Of a stretch of 64,000 bases of DNA, positions 1-10,716 are shown one piece after another. Location: positions 30,484,501-30,548,500 of the forward strand of contig CM032117.1 in the NCBI GenBank assembly GCA_018894105.1, written 5' to 3'. The position numbers and the translations under genes were made by a program. Source of the stretch: Jacaranda mimosifolia. Lineage: Eukaryota > Streptophyta > Magnoliopsida > Lamiales > Bignoniaceae. The first letter of the stretch is position 1. Every line of letters starts with the position of its first letter. Under the pieces are notes generated by a model that saw only the letters and a list, made by a program, of their open reading frames with translations, did no database searches and was not told where the DNA came from.

Positions 1-996
1 GAAATTCGCTCATTTCCTGCCTATCAAGGTTTACTTATACAATAGAGATACTAGCGCGAATTTATACTAATCAAATTGTTCGATTACATAGGGTAACCAT
101 CACTACAGTATCCGATTGAGACCCTAAGTTTACTTCTAGACTTTAGAAGCAAGTGCAAGAGATTTTAGGAACGAAACTACAGTTTAGCACGACGTATCCA
201 CAAATCGATGGTCAGTCGGAGCGAACCATTCAGCTTTTAGAAGATATGCTCTGAGCTAACATGTTAGATTTTGGGGAAGGCTGGATTAAGCATCTTCCAT
301 TGATTGAGTTTGTCTATAATAATAGCTACCAATCGAATGTCCAGATGGCACCTTATGAGGTATTATATGGAAAAAATGCCAATTGCCATTACAATGGGAC
401 ATGGATGAGCATTGCCCGTCAACCGGACTAGGGCACCAGATAGAAATTAGATCGGAGATAATAGAAGAAGCTATTGATAAGGTTTACTTAATCAAGCAAA
501 GATTGAAAACTGCACAAAGTCGACAAAAGAGCTACACAGATAATAGGAGAAGAGATTTGGAATTTACTATTGGAGATATTGTCTTTTAAAGATGTTAGCA
601 AGAAAAGGGTTTGCAAGGATTGACAAAGGAGGAAAATTGAGCCCTCGGTATGTTGGCCCTTTTGAGATAATGGAGAGGGTTAGTACGGTAGCCTATCGAA
701 TTCTCCTACCACCAAACCTTATAGGGATACACAACGTCTTCCACTTGTCACAACTAAAGAAGTATCATGCAGACTCTTCACATATTATTAAGTATGAGGA
801 TTTGTAGCTTCAGAAGGATTTGACATAAGAAGAGAAACCAGTTCAAATTTTAGATCGAAAAACTCAAAAGCTGCACACTAGAAAGATTCCACTAGTAAAG
901 ATTCTCTGATGAAACCATAACGTGGAGGAAGAAATGTGGGAAAGCAAAGAAGAAATGCAAAAATATCATCCGAAACTCTTTGTTAACTTAGGTTAG
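1..996 (+). pseudogene. Ty3/gypsy chromovirus-like pol 3' end: integrase core, C-terminal domain and chromodomain remnant
   Basis: This is the 3' end of a Ty3/gypsy polyprotein, already inside the integrase at the window edge. Integrase-core similarity (a FLPIK-like stretch near base 15, YNNSYQ and MAPYEVLYG near 315-370) is followed by the linker helix (IKQRLKTAQSRQKSY near 490-535). The integrase C-terminal fold follows in another frame at 592-807 (KLSPRYVGPFEI, then AYRILLPP and HNVFHLSQL). A weak chromodomain-like tail (PVQILDR, then EEEMW) ends at the stop at 994-996. Known family biology: this domain set belongs to the chromovirus branch, in which the chromodomain helps target integration to chromatin. 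In-frame stops, for example TGA where CGA is expected in LEDML-R, and a frameshift near 589 make it non-functional. It joins the LTR at 1194. The element class is secure; the lineage (Tekay/Del-like) is inferred. Confidence 0.88.
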
Positions 997-1203
997 CATG
1001 TGGAGACCAAATTCCTTCAAGAAGGGTGGGATGTAATACCCTAGAAAGATTCCACTAGTAAAGATTCTCTGATGAAACATAACATGGAGGAAGAAATGTG
1101 GGAAAGGGAAGAAGAAATGCAAAAATATCATCCGAAACTTTTTGTTAACTTAGGTTAGCATGTGGAGACCAAATTCCTTTAAGAAGGGTGGGATGTAATA
1201 CCC
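878..1203 (+). repeat. Tandem duplication (period about 163 bp) spanning the gypsy internal/LTR junction
   Basis: Bases 878-1040 are repeated at 1041-1203 with few differences. The unit runs from the chromodomain tail through the polypurine tract (AGAAGGGTGGGA) and the first 14 or so bases of the LTR. A CTAGAA microhomology sits at each unit boundary, which suggests slippage or unequal recombination. As a result there are two candidate LTR starts, at 1032 and 1194. Confidence 0.85.
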
Positions 1204-1677
1204 TAGAATTTTATTTCATATTTAATTAATTGCCAAACTTTATTTAATTTTACTTTAGTTAGAATATCAATTAAATTTATGGTAAGGCATAAAATATATT
1301 TTGTTAGAAATTATAAGAAAATTTTCATTAAGTTATCTCATGGTCAGCAATGATAGTTTTTTTTTTTTTTTTGTCTTGTAAGTATTCCATATTTTGGGGA
1401 GTACATGCTATAAATATACTTGAATTAATATTATATTAATACTAGAATATGAATTATTGAGTTTTAGGAATTAATAATAAAGATACAAGAAATATAGTAG
1501 GATTGTCCTAGTCCTAAAAGGAAAATAATAAGAGTCCCTTTTAAATCAAACACTTCCCTATATATATATATATATACTCTTCTACGTTAAACCCTAATCA
1601 TATTCAAAAAACAAAAAGAATGACAAGAAGAGTAGTTCTCCCCTCCAAAGCCCTAGTCACCATCGGGTGCATCACCA
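1194..1677 (+). mobile_element. Ty3/gypsy 3' LTR, first segment (U3)
   Basis: The LTR begins TGTAATACCCTAG directly after a polypurine tract, the usual TGTAAYACCC start of chromovirus LTRs. It is AT-rich, with a TA run at 1559-1575 followed by a C-rich gene-leader-like stretch. It is interrupted after CACCA (1673-1677) by a copia insertion. The same five bases recur at 10717-10721, where sequence resembling the rest of the LTR resumes. Confidence 0.75.
1559..1575 (+). promoter_or_regulatory. Candidate LTR TATA box
   Basis: An uninterrupted TA run lies about 365 bases into the gypsy LTR, just before a pyrimidine-rich transcribed-leader-like stretch, where an LTR core promoter would sit. A plain dinucleotide repeat is the alternative. 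Confidence 0.35.
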
Positions 1678-3286
1678 TAGATTGTCCTTGTAAACTATTC
1701 CCTTGCAAGACAACTTTGATTGAATGATATTCTTTATATGGTCATCTTCATTTTATGCTTACTATTACTTCACTGGCATTTGAATGAAGCCTTTAGATCA
1801 CACAAGACTATATGACTTGGTCATGTATATGGTGGGGATCATGGAATAAGTCCTACATGGTCGTGATCTTAAAATCTTCCAAGTTATAGAATCTTATGAG
1901 ACATGGCATCTAAGATTGGGATAAACTTGCACTAAGATGTATAAATCCAAGGGTTGGATGTTGCTACATTCTATGAGCAATCTCATATGAGATATAAATG
2001 CATGTTAGTAGATGCTTGATAGAGAATAATGCACTGAAGGCTCGCCCGGAGAATCCACTAGATAGCCGTAATGGTAAGTCGGTAGTGGCAAGTTCTCCAG
2101 CTAACACTAGTGCATATAATTAGCCCTCTGACCTGAGAATCCATGGTATTCTTGTGCTGGGTCCTCATGCTTTGGCTCTTCCTTGGTCGCCCAGTGGGCC
2201 ACTTGAGTAGAGATTGGGCAAGAGCTACTTAGACATGGAGGTTTGTAAGATCTAAAATGGAATCTGACTCCTCATCTTTGTGAAGGACGAGTACATCTCC
2301 TTTGTATTCTATAATGATCGATTCCAAGAAATCCTTGCACAAGATAGTATAACAACTTTGAAAAGGAGTTTTTCAAAGATGAGGTCATAAAAATGAATTG
2401 AACATTGAGAATAGAAACATAGTATCGAGGCTATTAAGAGGCTGGCAAATATCTTGTCCTGGGCCTCTTTCGAGAGATAGGAGACTGGATTACCATATTT
2501 GCATGGTATGCGTAGAGCTAGAATGGTTCTCCAAAAGCATTCATTTCAACCAATTAGTTGGGCTTCATGGGCTTGAAGTTGGACATCAACCACGAAGATT
2601 GGGTACTCTTTAATTAATAGAGATTAATTAAATTGAGTCGATTAGTTTAAAGGAGTTTAAACTAAAATTCATATTTGATATTCTAAAGTTACAAAGTTGT
2701 GAGCCCATATCCAATGAATGGTAGAACCTAATGGGTCAGACATAAAAGCCAATTGCATTTCTTAAATTGATGGAGGAATTTTTCTAACTATTAGAAAAAT
2801 GCTCCTTATGGACCGATTTGAGGTTGGTGAAAAATTGAGGTCATTTTTGGCATGATCAATTTAATTGTTAAATTGATCAACTAATTTAAGGAGTTAAATT
2901 AGCCCAAGAGTTAATTATTTGGTGTAACATAACTATCAATTGGTCAAGTTAGCATAAAGAGTTAAGTTAACTATGACTAGCTTAAGGAGTTAAGCTAATT
3001 GACTAAAGAGTTAAGTTAAAGGTTAATTAATTAAATTAAAGTGTTTAATTTAATTAATGAGAGGAATTCATTTTGGAGAGAAAATTCAAATGAAAGGTTC
3101 ATTTGGTGTGATATTTTAATTAATTTGAAATTAGATTGCAAATGAAATTGAAATGCACACAAAATTCAAATTCACATTTGAATTGCAACTTGCCAACTTG
3201 CAAGGCAAGTTGGCGGTCCCCCTTGAGGAAGGCGTGATGCAACTGTGGCATCACACCATCCTCACTCTCTATATATCTATATATAA

Positions 3287-3326
<40 letters not shown>

Positions 3327-3936
3327 AGAAGGAGAGCGGGGCGGCCAATTCATGTTCCATGTGAAGAATTAGATTCTCTCATATATTCCCTCCAAATCTC
3401 AAGTGTTGCATCATGTGTTGAAACTTCACTTCCTCTTTTGTTCTCCTACCTCAAATCAAGCTTTCATCTCTGCAAATATCCTTTTTATTTTCCAGCTGAT
3501 ATTAAGGAGATTAGGATCTAGCATTGCTGTGTAGATCATATCATTAAATGCAAAACAATTAGATTGCTTGGTTTTGGAGATACACTGTCAGGGCAGTCTG
3601 CTTGGCGAATTTGTTTTAGCACTTCCTTGAGGCTTTTTGAGCTAAGTTTTTTAGAGTAGCTTCATCAAGGAGTTGAGAAGGTTCTATAATGTTTTTGGAA
3701 TTTTTGGAGAAGTTTGGATTGGGAAAAAGTTGCATCCAATCCGTTGTGTCGCTGTGTGATAATTTCTGGATTGAAGAAGTGTTCTTCATCATTCCTTTGC
3801 ATTTTTGCTAATCAAGGTAATTCTCGATCCAAATCTAAATCATGTGCATGTTTAGATCCTTATTAGCTCGTGTAGCCTAGTTTATTTCAATTTTTTAAGT
3901 TTTTATTATTGGATCCTAGTGCTACATGTGCCTTAA
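1678..3936 (+). mobile_element. Element A 5' LTR (first bases missing)
   Basis: This copy matches the 3' LTR at 8470-10716 along its whole length but lacks about 27 bases of the terminal TGTTAGAATAG region, starting instead at TAGATTGTCC right beside the CACCA duplication. It ends CCTTAA, two bases before the primer-binding site TGATATCGGAGCC. A TA/TG microsatellite at 3269-3326 has expanded at the LTR TATA region. Divergence from the 3' LTR is visible by eye, so the insertion is not recent. Confidence 0.88.
3269..3326 (+). repeat. TA/TG microsatellite inside the LTR promoter region
   Basis: An AT run continues into 13 TG units ending at 3326. The matching place in the other LTR (10091-10110) has only a short TATATA-type box, so the expansion is specific to this copy. 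Confidence 0.9.
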
Positions 3937-4744
3937 AGTGATATCGGAGCCTAATTCATGCTTTGATTTGTATTTTTGATTGATTGATTCATGTGATGGA
4001 TTGATCAAAATCACCAAATTCTCGATTGATATGATGGACAGGAGTTTTTGGATGATGTTGTGTGTGGCTCCTTGATTGATGAATTGAAAGCATGCTATTA
4101 CATGTTTTAAGTGTTAATTCATATGATTAATATGTTTTAATTCATTGCTTCTAATGTTGAATGTTGATTTAGCATTAGTTGATGTTATATGTTGATATAG
4201 CATGTTGTTGATGACCTAAAAGCATTTTGGTCATATTTGGATCCAACTGGATTGGTTTTAATTGGAGATTTTTGAAGAATGTGATTCTTACTTAAATTTG
4301 ATTTTTTAAGCATGTTTGAGTACTTGAAATTTCATTTTTAAAAGGTGTTTTGAATTTGGAATTTCATCTATAATGTGTGATTGGATATTTAGGAAGTGTC
4401 CTAAAATTTTTGGTGCACAAAAGTTGAGCCAAAAATGGTTTGACGCGATCCCAACCCCAAAATAGGGGTGCTGTTGCACCATGGTAGCACACAAGCAGGG
4501 TAGCGGACGCACCTGCTGCCCAACGGTGCGCACCGCCCGGGCCGCAGTGACTAGTTTTGGTTGGCATGAGTTTTGAGCCTATTTTTGTGTTCCTTAAGTG
4601 ATATAAATGAGATGCATAAATGTTATGCTTATTTTTGCTTGACCAATTATTTGTTTATGAGATAAGTATTTAATTATTGGAATTGAATGTCAATTTTAGA
4701 TTTATTTATTATTCATTTAATTGTATCTTGTCAATGTATGGTAT
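3937..4744 (+). other. Element A primer-binding site and untranslated leader (truncated)
   Basis: The tRNA-iMet-type primer-binding site TGATATCGGAGCC at 3939-3951 is followed by leader matching the leaders at 48101-48574 plus 52800-54242 and, on the minus strand, 60121-62088. Here the leader stops near 4722, so most of its 3' part is lost. A GC-rich island lies at 4440-4550. About 100 bases present near 53010-53090 are missing here, with GATGCATAA at the joint. No coding capacity is seen. Confidence 0.8.
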
Positions 4745-7686
4745 TTAGGAAAGCCCTAGCATCCTCCCTGATCTATCTCTATAAATACATATTCCCAATA
4801 CGTAGGATACTTTTTACAAATGCTACATTGAGAATTGTGTAGATAGCCATACTTTAGTACACTCTAACATTTCTCTCTCATTCTCAATGAAAAGAATGTC
4901 ATCGACATAAAGCACAATAAACTTATACTACTTCAGCTAGCCTTCTTGTACACACAAGGTTCATACACATTTTTGACAAAGCCAAACGATTTGACCTTCT
5001 AATCAAAACGTATGTTCCAAGTTCGAGACGCCTGTTTGAGTGCATAAATGGATCTCTGGAGTTTGCAAACCTTTTGCTCACTCCCTTTGGATGTGAAACC
5101 TTGTGATTGCAGTATATAAATTTCTTCTTCAATGACTCCATTGAGGAAAGCGTTCTTTACATCCATTTGCCATCTCTCATAGTCATAATATACGACTATG
5201 GCAAGTAAAATCTGAACGGACTTAGGCATTACTACCAATGAAAAGGTTTCCTCATAATCGATACCAGTCTAAGAGTGTAACCTTTTGCTACTAGTCGCGC
5301 CTTAAAGGTCATTACATCTCCATCAACTCCTAGCTTTCGCGTATAGATCCACTTGCAACCAACAGGGACTATTCCCTTCGATGGATCTACCAAAGTCCAT
5401 ACTTTGTTGAAATACATGGAGTCTATTTCAAATTTCATGGCGTCAAGTTAATATCTCGAGTTTATGTCCAACATAGCTTCCTCATAAGTCTTCGGATCAA
5501 TATCTGATTGAACCATCTCATTAAGGAATCCGAACCTTTTGGGTTGCTTCTTGATCCGATTTGACCTTCTCAGAAGTTATGTGTGAGGCTCTTGATATTC
5601 ATTTGTTTTTACCGCTTGTGGGGTTTGATGATCATCTTAAACTTCATCAAGTTCAAAAATAATACCGTTTCTATCTAATAGAAATTACTTTTCCAAAAAG
5701 ATGGCGTTCCTTAAAACAAACAACTTTTGTTTTGAGGGATCAAAGAATAATAACTCAAAGATTCTCTTGGGTATCTTATAAACTTGCACAAGGTGGATCT
5801 ACTATCCAACTTGTCTCCCACTAATTGCTTGACGTAAGCGGGAGTTCCCTAAACCATGAGATAATGGTAAGATGATGCTTTGCCATACCACATCTCATGC
5901 GGTGTCTTTGGCACTGGCTTTGAAGGTACTACACTTAGTAACTTCGCCGTCATCTCTAAGGTGTATTCCCGAAAGGATATAGGCACATTGAAAAAGCTCA
6001 TCATGAAACTTACCATGTCCAACAATGTATGATTTCTTCTTTCGGCTACTCCATTATGTTGGGGTGCGCTGGGCGGAGTCGACTGAGAGAAAATTCTATT
6101 CTCGTTTAGATAATCTAAGAACTTGGTACTTAAGTATTTTCCCCGTCGATCTGATCGAAGAGCTTTAATACTAAGTCCTTTTTGCTTTTCCACTTCACTC
6201 CTATACTCTTTAAACATTTCAAAGGCTTTAGACTTGTATTTCATAAGATACACATGTCTAAACCAACTATAATCATAGGTAAAGGTGATGAATTAATAAT
6301 AACCTCATCTCAAACTAACTCTTCGTGGGCCATAAACATCCGTATGGATCAAATTTAAAGGACTTGTGGTGTGCTCTGTAAGGAGCCTTGGTCATTTTTC
6401 CCTTCAAACAAGATTCACAAGTAGGAAGGTCCTCTATGCCACTAAAATTTGGTGCTTTGAGAGCTTTTAACTTGTTTATCCTATTTTTAGAAATATGCCT
6501 AAGTCTTGCAGGCCAAAGAATGGCATCTTCTTGGTTATCTAATTTTCTTTTGCTTGATTGAATGCGCATTAGTGATGGTTGAGAATCCAAAAATGTATAA
6601 TCCTTTGTTAATGTACTGTGAGCAACTAAATAACCCATTCTTTAATGCCTTCAGTCTCCCATTTGATATAGAAGGATCAAATCCTTCGCTATCCAAAACG
6701 GGAATTGAAATATTGTTCTCAACAATATATGGTATGTAATAACAAGGGTTCAATACAAGTATGGAGTTCCCTAAGTCTAACTTATTATACGCCTTCAGCT
6801 TTGGCCACAACTCTTGCTCCTTAGCCAAGGCGGTGGATCATATCCCTATCACTAAGTTTTATTCTCCTTTCTATTCTTTGTAACATCTTACAAAGATAAG
6901 AACCATATGCAATATCATATATCCATGAGGAAGAATTTATCCTTAAATGCACTTCAGTAAAGTACATATCATTCTCAAGGCCTGCAAGGTATCCCTTGCA
7001 ATACATCTTCCAATGGTCTTTCTCACCAAAGTAGAAACATGTAAATATCGACTATATCTTCTATAATCTCCTTGATTCCACCGGATGCCTTTAATGCTTG
7101 CATTCCCTTGGAAGAAGAATTTTTCTTCCTTTTACCTCCATTTTTAGCACCCCTAAGGCCCATAAACTTGGAGGGGGACACAAATGTCAAAGGTTTGCCC
7201 TTGTCATGGTAGTCTCCTTTTGGATCAACATTTTGATCAATAAAACTCGGCGAGGATGTGAGGATCAAATCCTCATGGAGATCATTGCCCATCACTACCT
7301 CTAAGTTGAAAAATGCTTCTCCAAGCCTAATCATCTTTAGACCGTAGTTGATGACACATGACTTCTCATCCATCCTAGCTTGAAAAATCTCCTTTGACAA
7401 CATTGACTTCTCATACCTTGTTTGCTTTACAACTTTTGCAAACTTTATCTAAGGTACTATTCATGTATCATTGAGACTTTTAAAGTTTGTAGATACTATC
7501 ATGAGACTATGGGATAGGACGATCCTTAACCCAATCCGTGAATATTTTACATGTCTCTTGATCTATCTAAATCCCCATGGGATTAGGAACACCATGATAT
7601 AGGACATGTATCCTTTTCTTAGAATCTAGAACGATTTTAAGGTTAAGTCAAAATGGAACTTTGGCCTGATTTGGGTTATTGGTTTC
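4745..7686 (-). pseudogene. Inverted copia gag-pol block of element A
   Basis: Read on the minus strand from 7686, the order is the normal copia one. Gag C-terminal half comes first (7403-7023, KMIRLGE and DLILTS). A zinc knuckle follows near 7035-6985 (C-F-Y-F-x4-H-x4-C, second cysteine lost). The protease region near 6945-6900 has the DTG active site changed to DIA. The gag-pre-integrase/HHCC region is at 6638-6315 (RLRHISKN, CESCLKGKMTKAP). Integrase core with LRSDRRGKYLS and the catalytic glutamate in NGVAERRN is at 6253-5849, and reverse transcriptase at 5438-4890 has the YVDD motif at 4898-4909. Stops and frameshifts occur throughout. The block ends inside reverse transcriptase, and the missing continuation lies on the opposite strand at 7687, so the two ends mark inversion breakpoints. 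Confidence 0.88.
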
Positions 7687-8459
7687 GGAAGAATCCAAGA
7701 AGGGTTTTCTTTCTATGGAACATGGTCTTTATCTCTCCAAGTATATGGCCCCTTAGACTAATGACAAGAAACAAAGAATGACCCACATACCTTATGCGTC
7801 CGCTATTGGGAGCATAATATATGCCGTTTAATATATAAGACCGGATTTGGCACACGCTCTAAGTGTTACGAGTCATTTCCAATTCGACCCCGATGAATAT
7901 CACTAGATGTCCGTTAAAACGATCCTTAAGTACTTGATAAGGGCTAAGGACTTGTTTTTGGTATACGACAATAAAGAACTGAAACTCAAGAGTTTTTCAG
8001 ATTCTAGTTTCCAATCCGATGTAAACGATCTAAAATCCACTTTAGGATTCATATTTTGTCTCAATGGTAAGGCGGTGAGTTGGAAATAGTTCCAACAAGA
8101 CACCACGGCCTAGACTACCACAGAGGTGAAATGATTTGTGGTTTTGAAAACTGCAAAGGAAGGTGTTTGGATAGAAACTTCATCCAAGAGATGGATGTAG
8201 TACCTAGCATGCATAAGCCTACGGTTGTCTTTGGAAGACAATTTAGGACTTGGGCCAAGATCTCACTAGTGATTCAAGCACAGATAAATGCATTATCATT
8301 GGTATATGATATCATTTGATAGAGGTGACATCTGAGTAGAAACGGTTGCCTCAAAAGAGAATATAGCAGATCCACTAACTAAACCCCTATTGCAAATAGT
8401 CTTCGAAGGATATCTTGAGAAGATAGGTCTCAAGGCCATAGGGAATTGGCTTTAGGACA
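7687..8459 (+). pseudogene. Copia reverse transcriptase end and RNase H remnant of element A
   Basis: Plus-strand translation gives the RT-RNase H junction (MTHIPYASAIGS near 7780), the RNase H core (LKSFSDSSFQSD near 7985; CLNGKAVSWK near 8060) and the C-terminal signature NIADPLTKPL near 8350, followed by GLKAIGNWL and a stop near 8455. Several stops and a changed frame interrupt it. RNase H would remove the RNA strand during cDNA synthesis. This piece kept its original orientation while the upstream gag-pol was inverted. It lies directly against the polypurine tract and 3' LTR. Confidence 0.87.
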
Positions 8460-8469
8460 AATGGGAGGT
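8454..8469 (+). other. Element A polypurine tract
   Basis: AGGACAAATGGGAGGT directly precedes the LTR start TGTTAGAATAG, the position of the plus-strand primer in LTR retrotransposons. Confidence 0.75.
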
Positions 8470-9423
8470 TGTTAGAATAGTGCCTTGCAAGCCAATAAGA
8501 TTAGCCTTGTAAATTATTTCCTTGTAAGATAATCTTGATTGAATGATATTCTTTATATGACCATTTTCATCTTATGCTCATTATTACTTCACTGGTATTT
8601 GGATGAAGCCCCTTGATCACACAAGACTACAGGACTTGGTCACACATTGGGTGGTGATCATGGAATAAGTCTTACACGATCATAATCTTAAAATCTTCCA
8701 AGTCATAGGATCTTATGAGAGAGGGCATCTAAAATCTGAATAGACTTGCACTAACGATGCATAAATCTGAGGGTTGGATGTTGCTCTGTTGCATGAGCAA
8801 TCCCATATGAGATATGGACACATGTTAGTGGGTGCTTGTTAGAAAACAAGGTATTGAAGGCCCGAACGGCCCGCCTGAAAAATCCACTAGATAGCCATAG
8901 TAGCAAGTTCTTTAGCTTATGCTAGTGCATGTAATTAATCCTCTAACCCGAGGATCCATGGTAACCTTGTGTTTAGATCCTCATCCTTTGACTCATCCCT
9001 GGTCAACTAGCGGGTCGTTCGGGTAGAGATTGGGCTTGAACTACTTAGAGATAGAGGTTTGTGAGATCTAAGATGGAATCCAACTCCTCGTCTTTGTGAA
9101 GAGCGAGTGCATTTCCAATGTGTTCTATAATGATTGATTGCAAGAAATCCTTGCGCAAGGTAGTATGATAATTTAGAAAAAGAGTTACACAAAGATGAGG
9201 TCATAAAAAAGAATCGAACATTGAGAATAGAAATATAGTATCGAGGCTATTGGGAGCCAGCAAATATCTTGTCCTATGCCTCTTTCGGGAGTTAAGAGAT
9301 AGAAGAATCGTATTTGCATGGTACACGTAGTGCTAGAATGGTTCTCCAAAAGAATTCATTTTGGCTAATTAGTTGGGCTCCATGGGTTTGTGGTTGGACA
9401 TCGACCATGGAGATTGATTACTT

Positions 9424-9884
9424 TTCAATTAATGGAGATTAATTGAATCGAGTCTATTCGTTTAAAGGAGTTTAAACTCAAATGAATATTTGATATTCTA
9501 AAGTTACAAAGAGTTGTAAGCCCATGTCCAATGAATGGTAGAACCTAACGAGTCACACACGAAAGCCGATTGCGCTTCCTAAATTGATGGAGGAATTTTT
9601 CTAAGTGTTAGAAAAATGCTCCTCATGGACCAATTTGATGTTGGTGAAAAATTGAGGTCATTTTTAGCATGATCAATTTAATTATTAAATTGATCAACTA
9701 ATTTAAGGAGTTAAATTAGATCAATAATTAAGAAGTTAACTATTTGGTGCAACATAACTATCAATTGGTCAAGTTAGCATAAAGAGTTAAGTTAACTATG
9801 ACTAGCTTAAAGAGTTAAGCTAATTGACTTAAGAGTTAAAGTCAAAGATTAATTAATTAAATTAAAGTGTTTAATTTAATTAAT
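9424..9884 (+). repeat. Array of about ten consecutive hairpins in the copia LTR U3
   Basis: Inverted repeats follow one another with small loops: 9424-9447 (10-bp stem, loop GGAG), 9460-9477 (GGAG), 9589-9622 (GTG), 9670-9696 (12-bp stem), 9698-9719 (9-bp stem, GGAG), 9723-9744 (GAAG), 9773-9796 (AGAG), 9803-9822 (8-bp stem, AGAG), 9824-9845 (GAG) and 9852-9884 (15-bp stem, GTG). Further hairpins lie at 9913-9931 and 10057-10083. Matching arrays occur in every other copy: from 2609, from 46990, and on the minus strand at about 49440-49940, 55040-55530 and 62940-63410. AT-richness alone would not give 15-bp perfect stems. The function is unknown. Confidence 0.8.
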
Positions 9885-10090
9885 AAGAGGAATCCATTTT
9901 GGAGAGAAAATTCAAATGAAAGGTTCATTTGGTGTGATATTTTAATTAATTTGAAATTAGATTGCAAATAAAATTGAAATGCACACAAAATTCAAATTCA
10001 CATTTGAATTGCAACTTGCCAACTTGCAAGGCAAGTCAGCGGTCCCCCTTGAGGAAGGTGTGATGCCACCTTGGCATCACACCATCCTCA

Positions 10091-10110
10091 CTCTATATAT
10101 AGATATAAAG
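10091..10110 (+). promoter_or_regulatory. Candidate copia LTR TATA box
   Basis: CTCTATATATAGATATAAAG lies about 1.6 kb into the LTR, directly after the hairpin pair built on GGTGTGATGCC. The same box is kept in other copies (for example 49204-49223 and 54861-54885 on the minus strand), so it is the likely U3/R core promoter. Confidence 0.5.
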
Positions 10111-10716
10111 GGAGAGAGGGGTGGTCAATTCATGTTCCATGTGAAGAATTAGATTCTCTCACATTTTCCCTCAAAATCTCAAGTGTTGCCTCATATGTTG
10201 AAGCTTCACTTCCTCTCTTCTTCTCCTTCCTCAAATCAAGCCTTCATCTCTGGAAATCTCCTTTTTATTTTTTAGATAATATTAAGGAGATTAGGATCTA
10301 GCATTGCTGAGTGGATCATATTGTTAGAGGCAAGACAATTAGATTGCTTGCTTTTGGAGATCTACTGTTAAAGCAGTCCGCTTGGTGATTTTTTTGGCAC
10401 TTTCCTGAGACTTTTTGAGCTGAATTTTTTTACAATAGCTTCATCAAGGAGTTGTGAAGGTGCTGTAATGTTTTTGAAATTTTTGGAGAAGTTTGGATTG
10501 GGCAAAAATTGCATCCAATCCGTTGTGCTGCAGTGTGACAGTTTTCTGAATTGAAGAAGTATTCTTCATCATTCCTTTGGATTTTTGATAATCAAGGTAA
10601 TTCTCCATCCAAATCTGAATCATGAGCATGTTTAGATCCTTGTTAGCATGTGTAGCCTAGTTTATTTCAATTTTTAAAGTTTTTATTATTGGATCCCAGT
10701 GCTACATGTGCCTTAA

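Larger units (their letters stand above)
1678..10716 (+). mobile_element. Ty1/copia (Angela-like) element A, rearranged, target duplication CACCA
   Basis: A 9-kb copia element lies in plus orientation: 5' LTR 1678-3936, primer-binding site 3939-3951, shortened leader, inverted gag-pol block 4745-7686, plus-strand RNase H end 7687-8459, polypurine tract 8454-8469 and 3' LTR 8470-10716. CACCA occurs immediately on both sides (1673-1677 and 10717-10721), as expected for a 5-bp target duplication. The internal order cannot result from transposition, so an inversion inside the element is inferred. The translated pol resembles BARE-1/Angela copia elements in the stretch around LLDMV and in the long LTRs; that lineage assignment is from memory of the family and less certain than the superfamily. 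Confidence 0.88.
8470..10716 (+). mobile_element. Element A 3' LTR (2247 bp), the most complete LTR of this copia family
   Basis: It begins TGTTAGAATAG after the polypurine tract and ends CCTTAA before the CACCA duplication. The same LTR occurs at 1678-3936, 46039-48085, 50738-52708 (plus), and 48575-52799, 54243-56462 and 62104-64000 (minus). Its central part is a run of short inverted repeats (9424-9884), followed by a perfect 11-bp hairpin (10057-10083) and a TATA region. Confidence 0.92.

Noticed and set aside
3120..3521. Open frames across the TG microsatellite on both strands
   Set aside because: They read through a TG repeat within an LTR (VCVCVC, THTHTH) and are composition artefacts.
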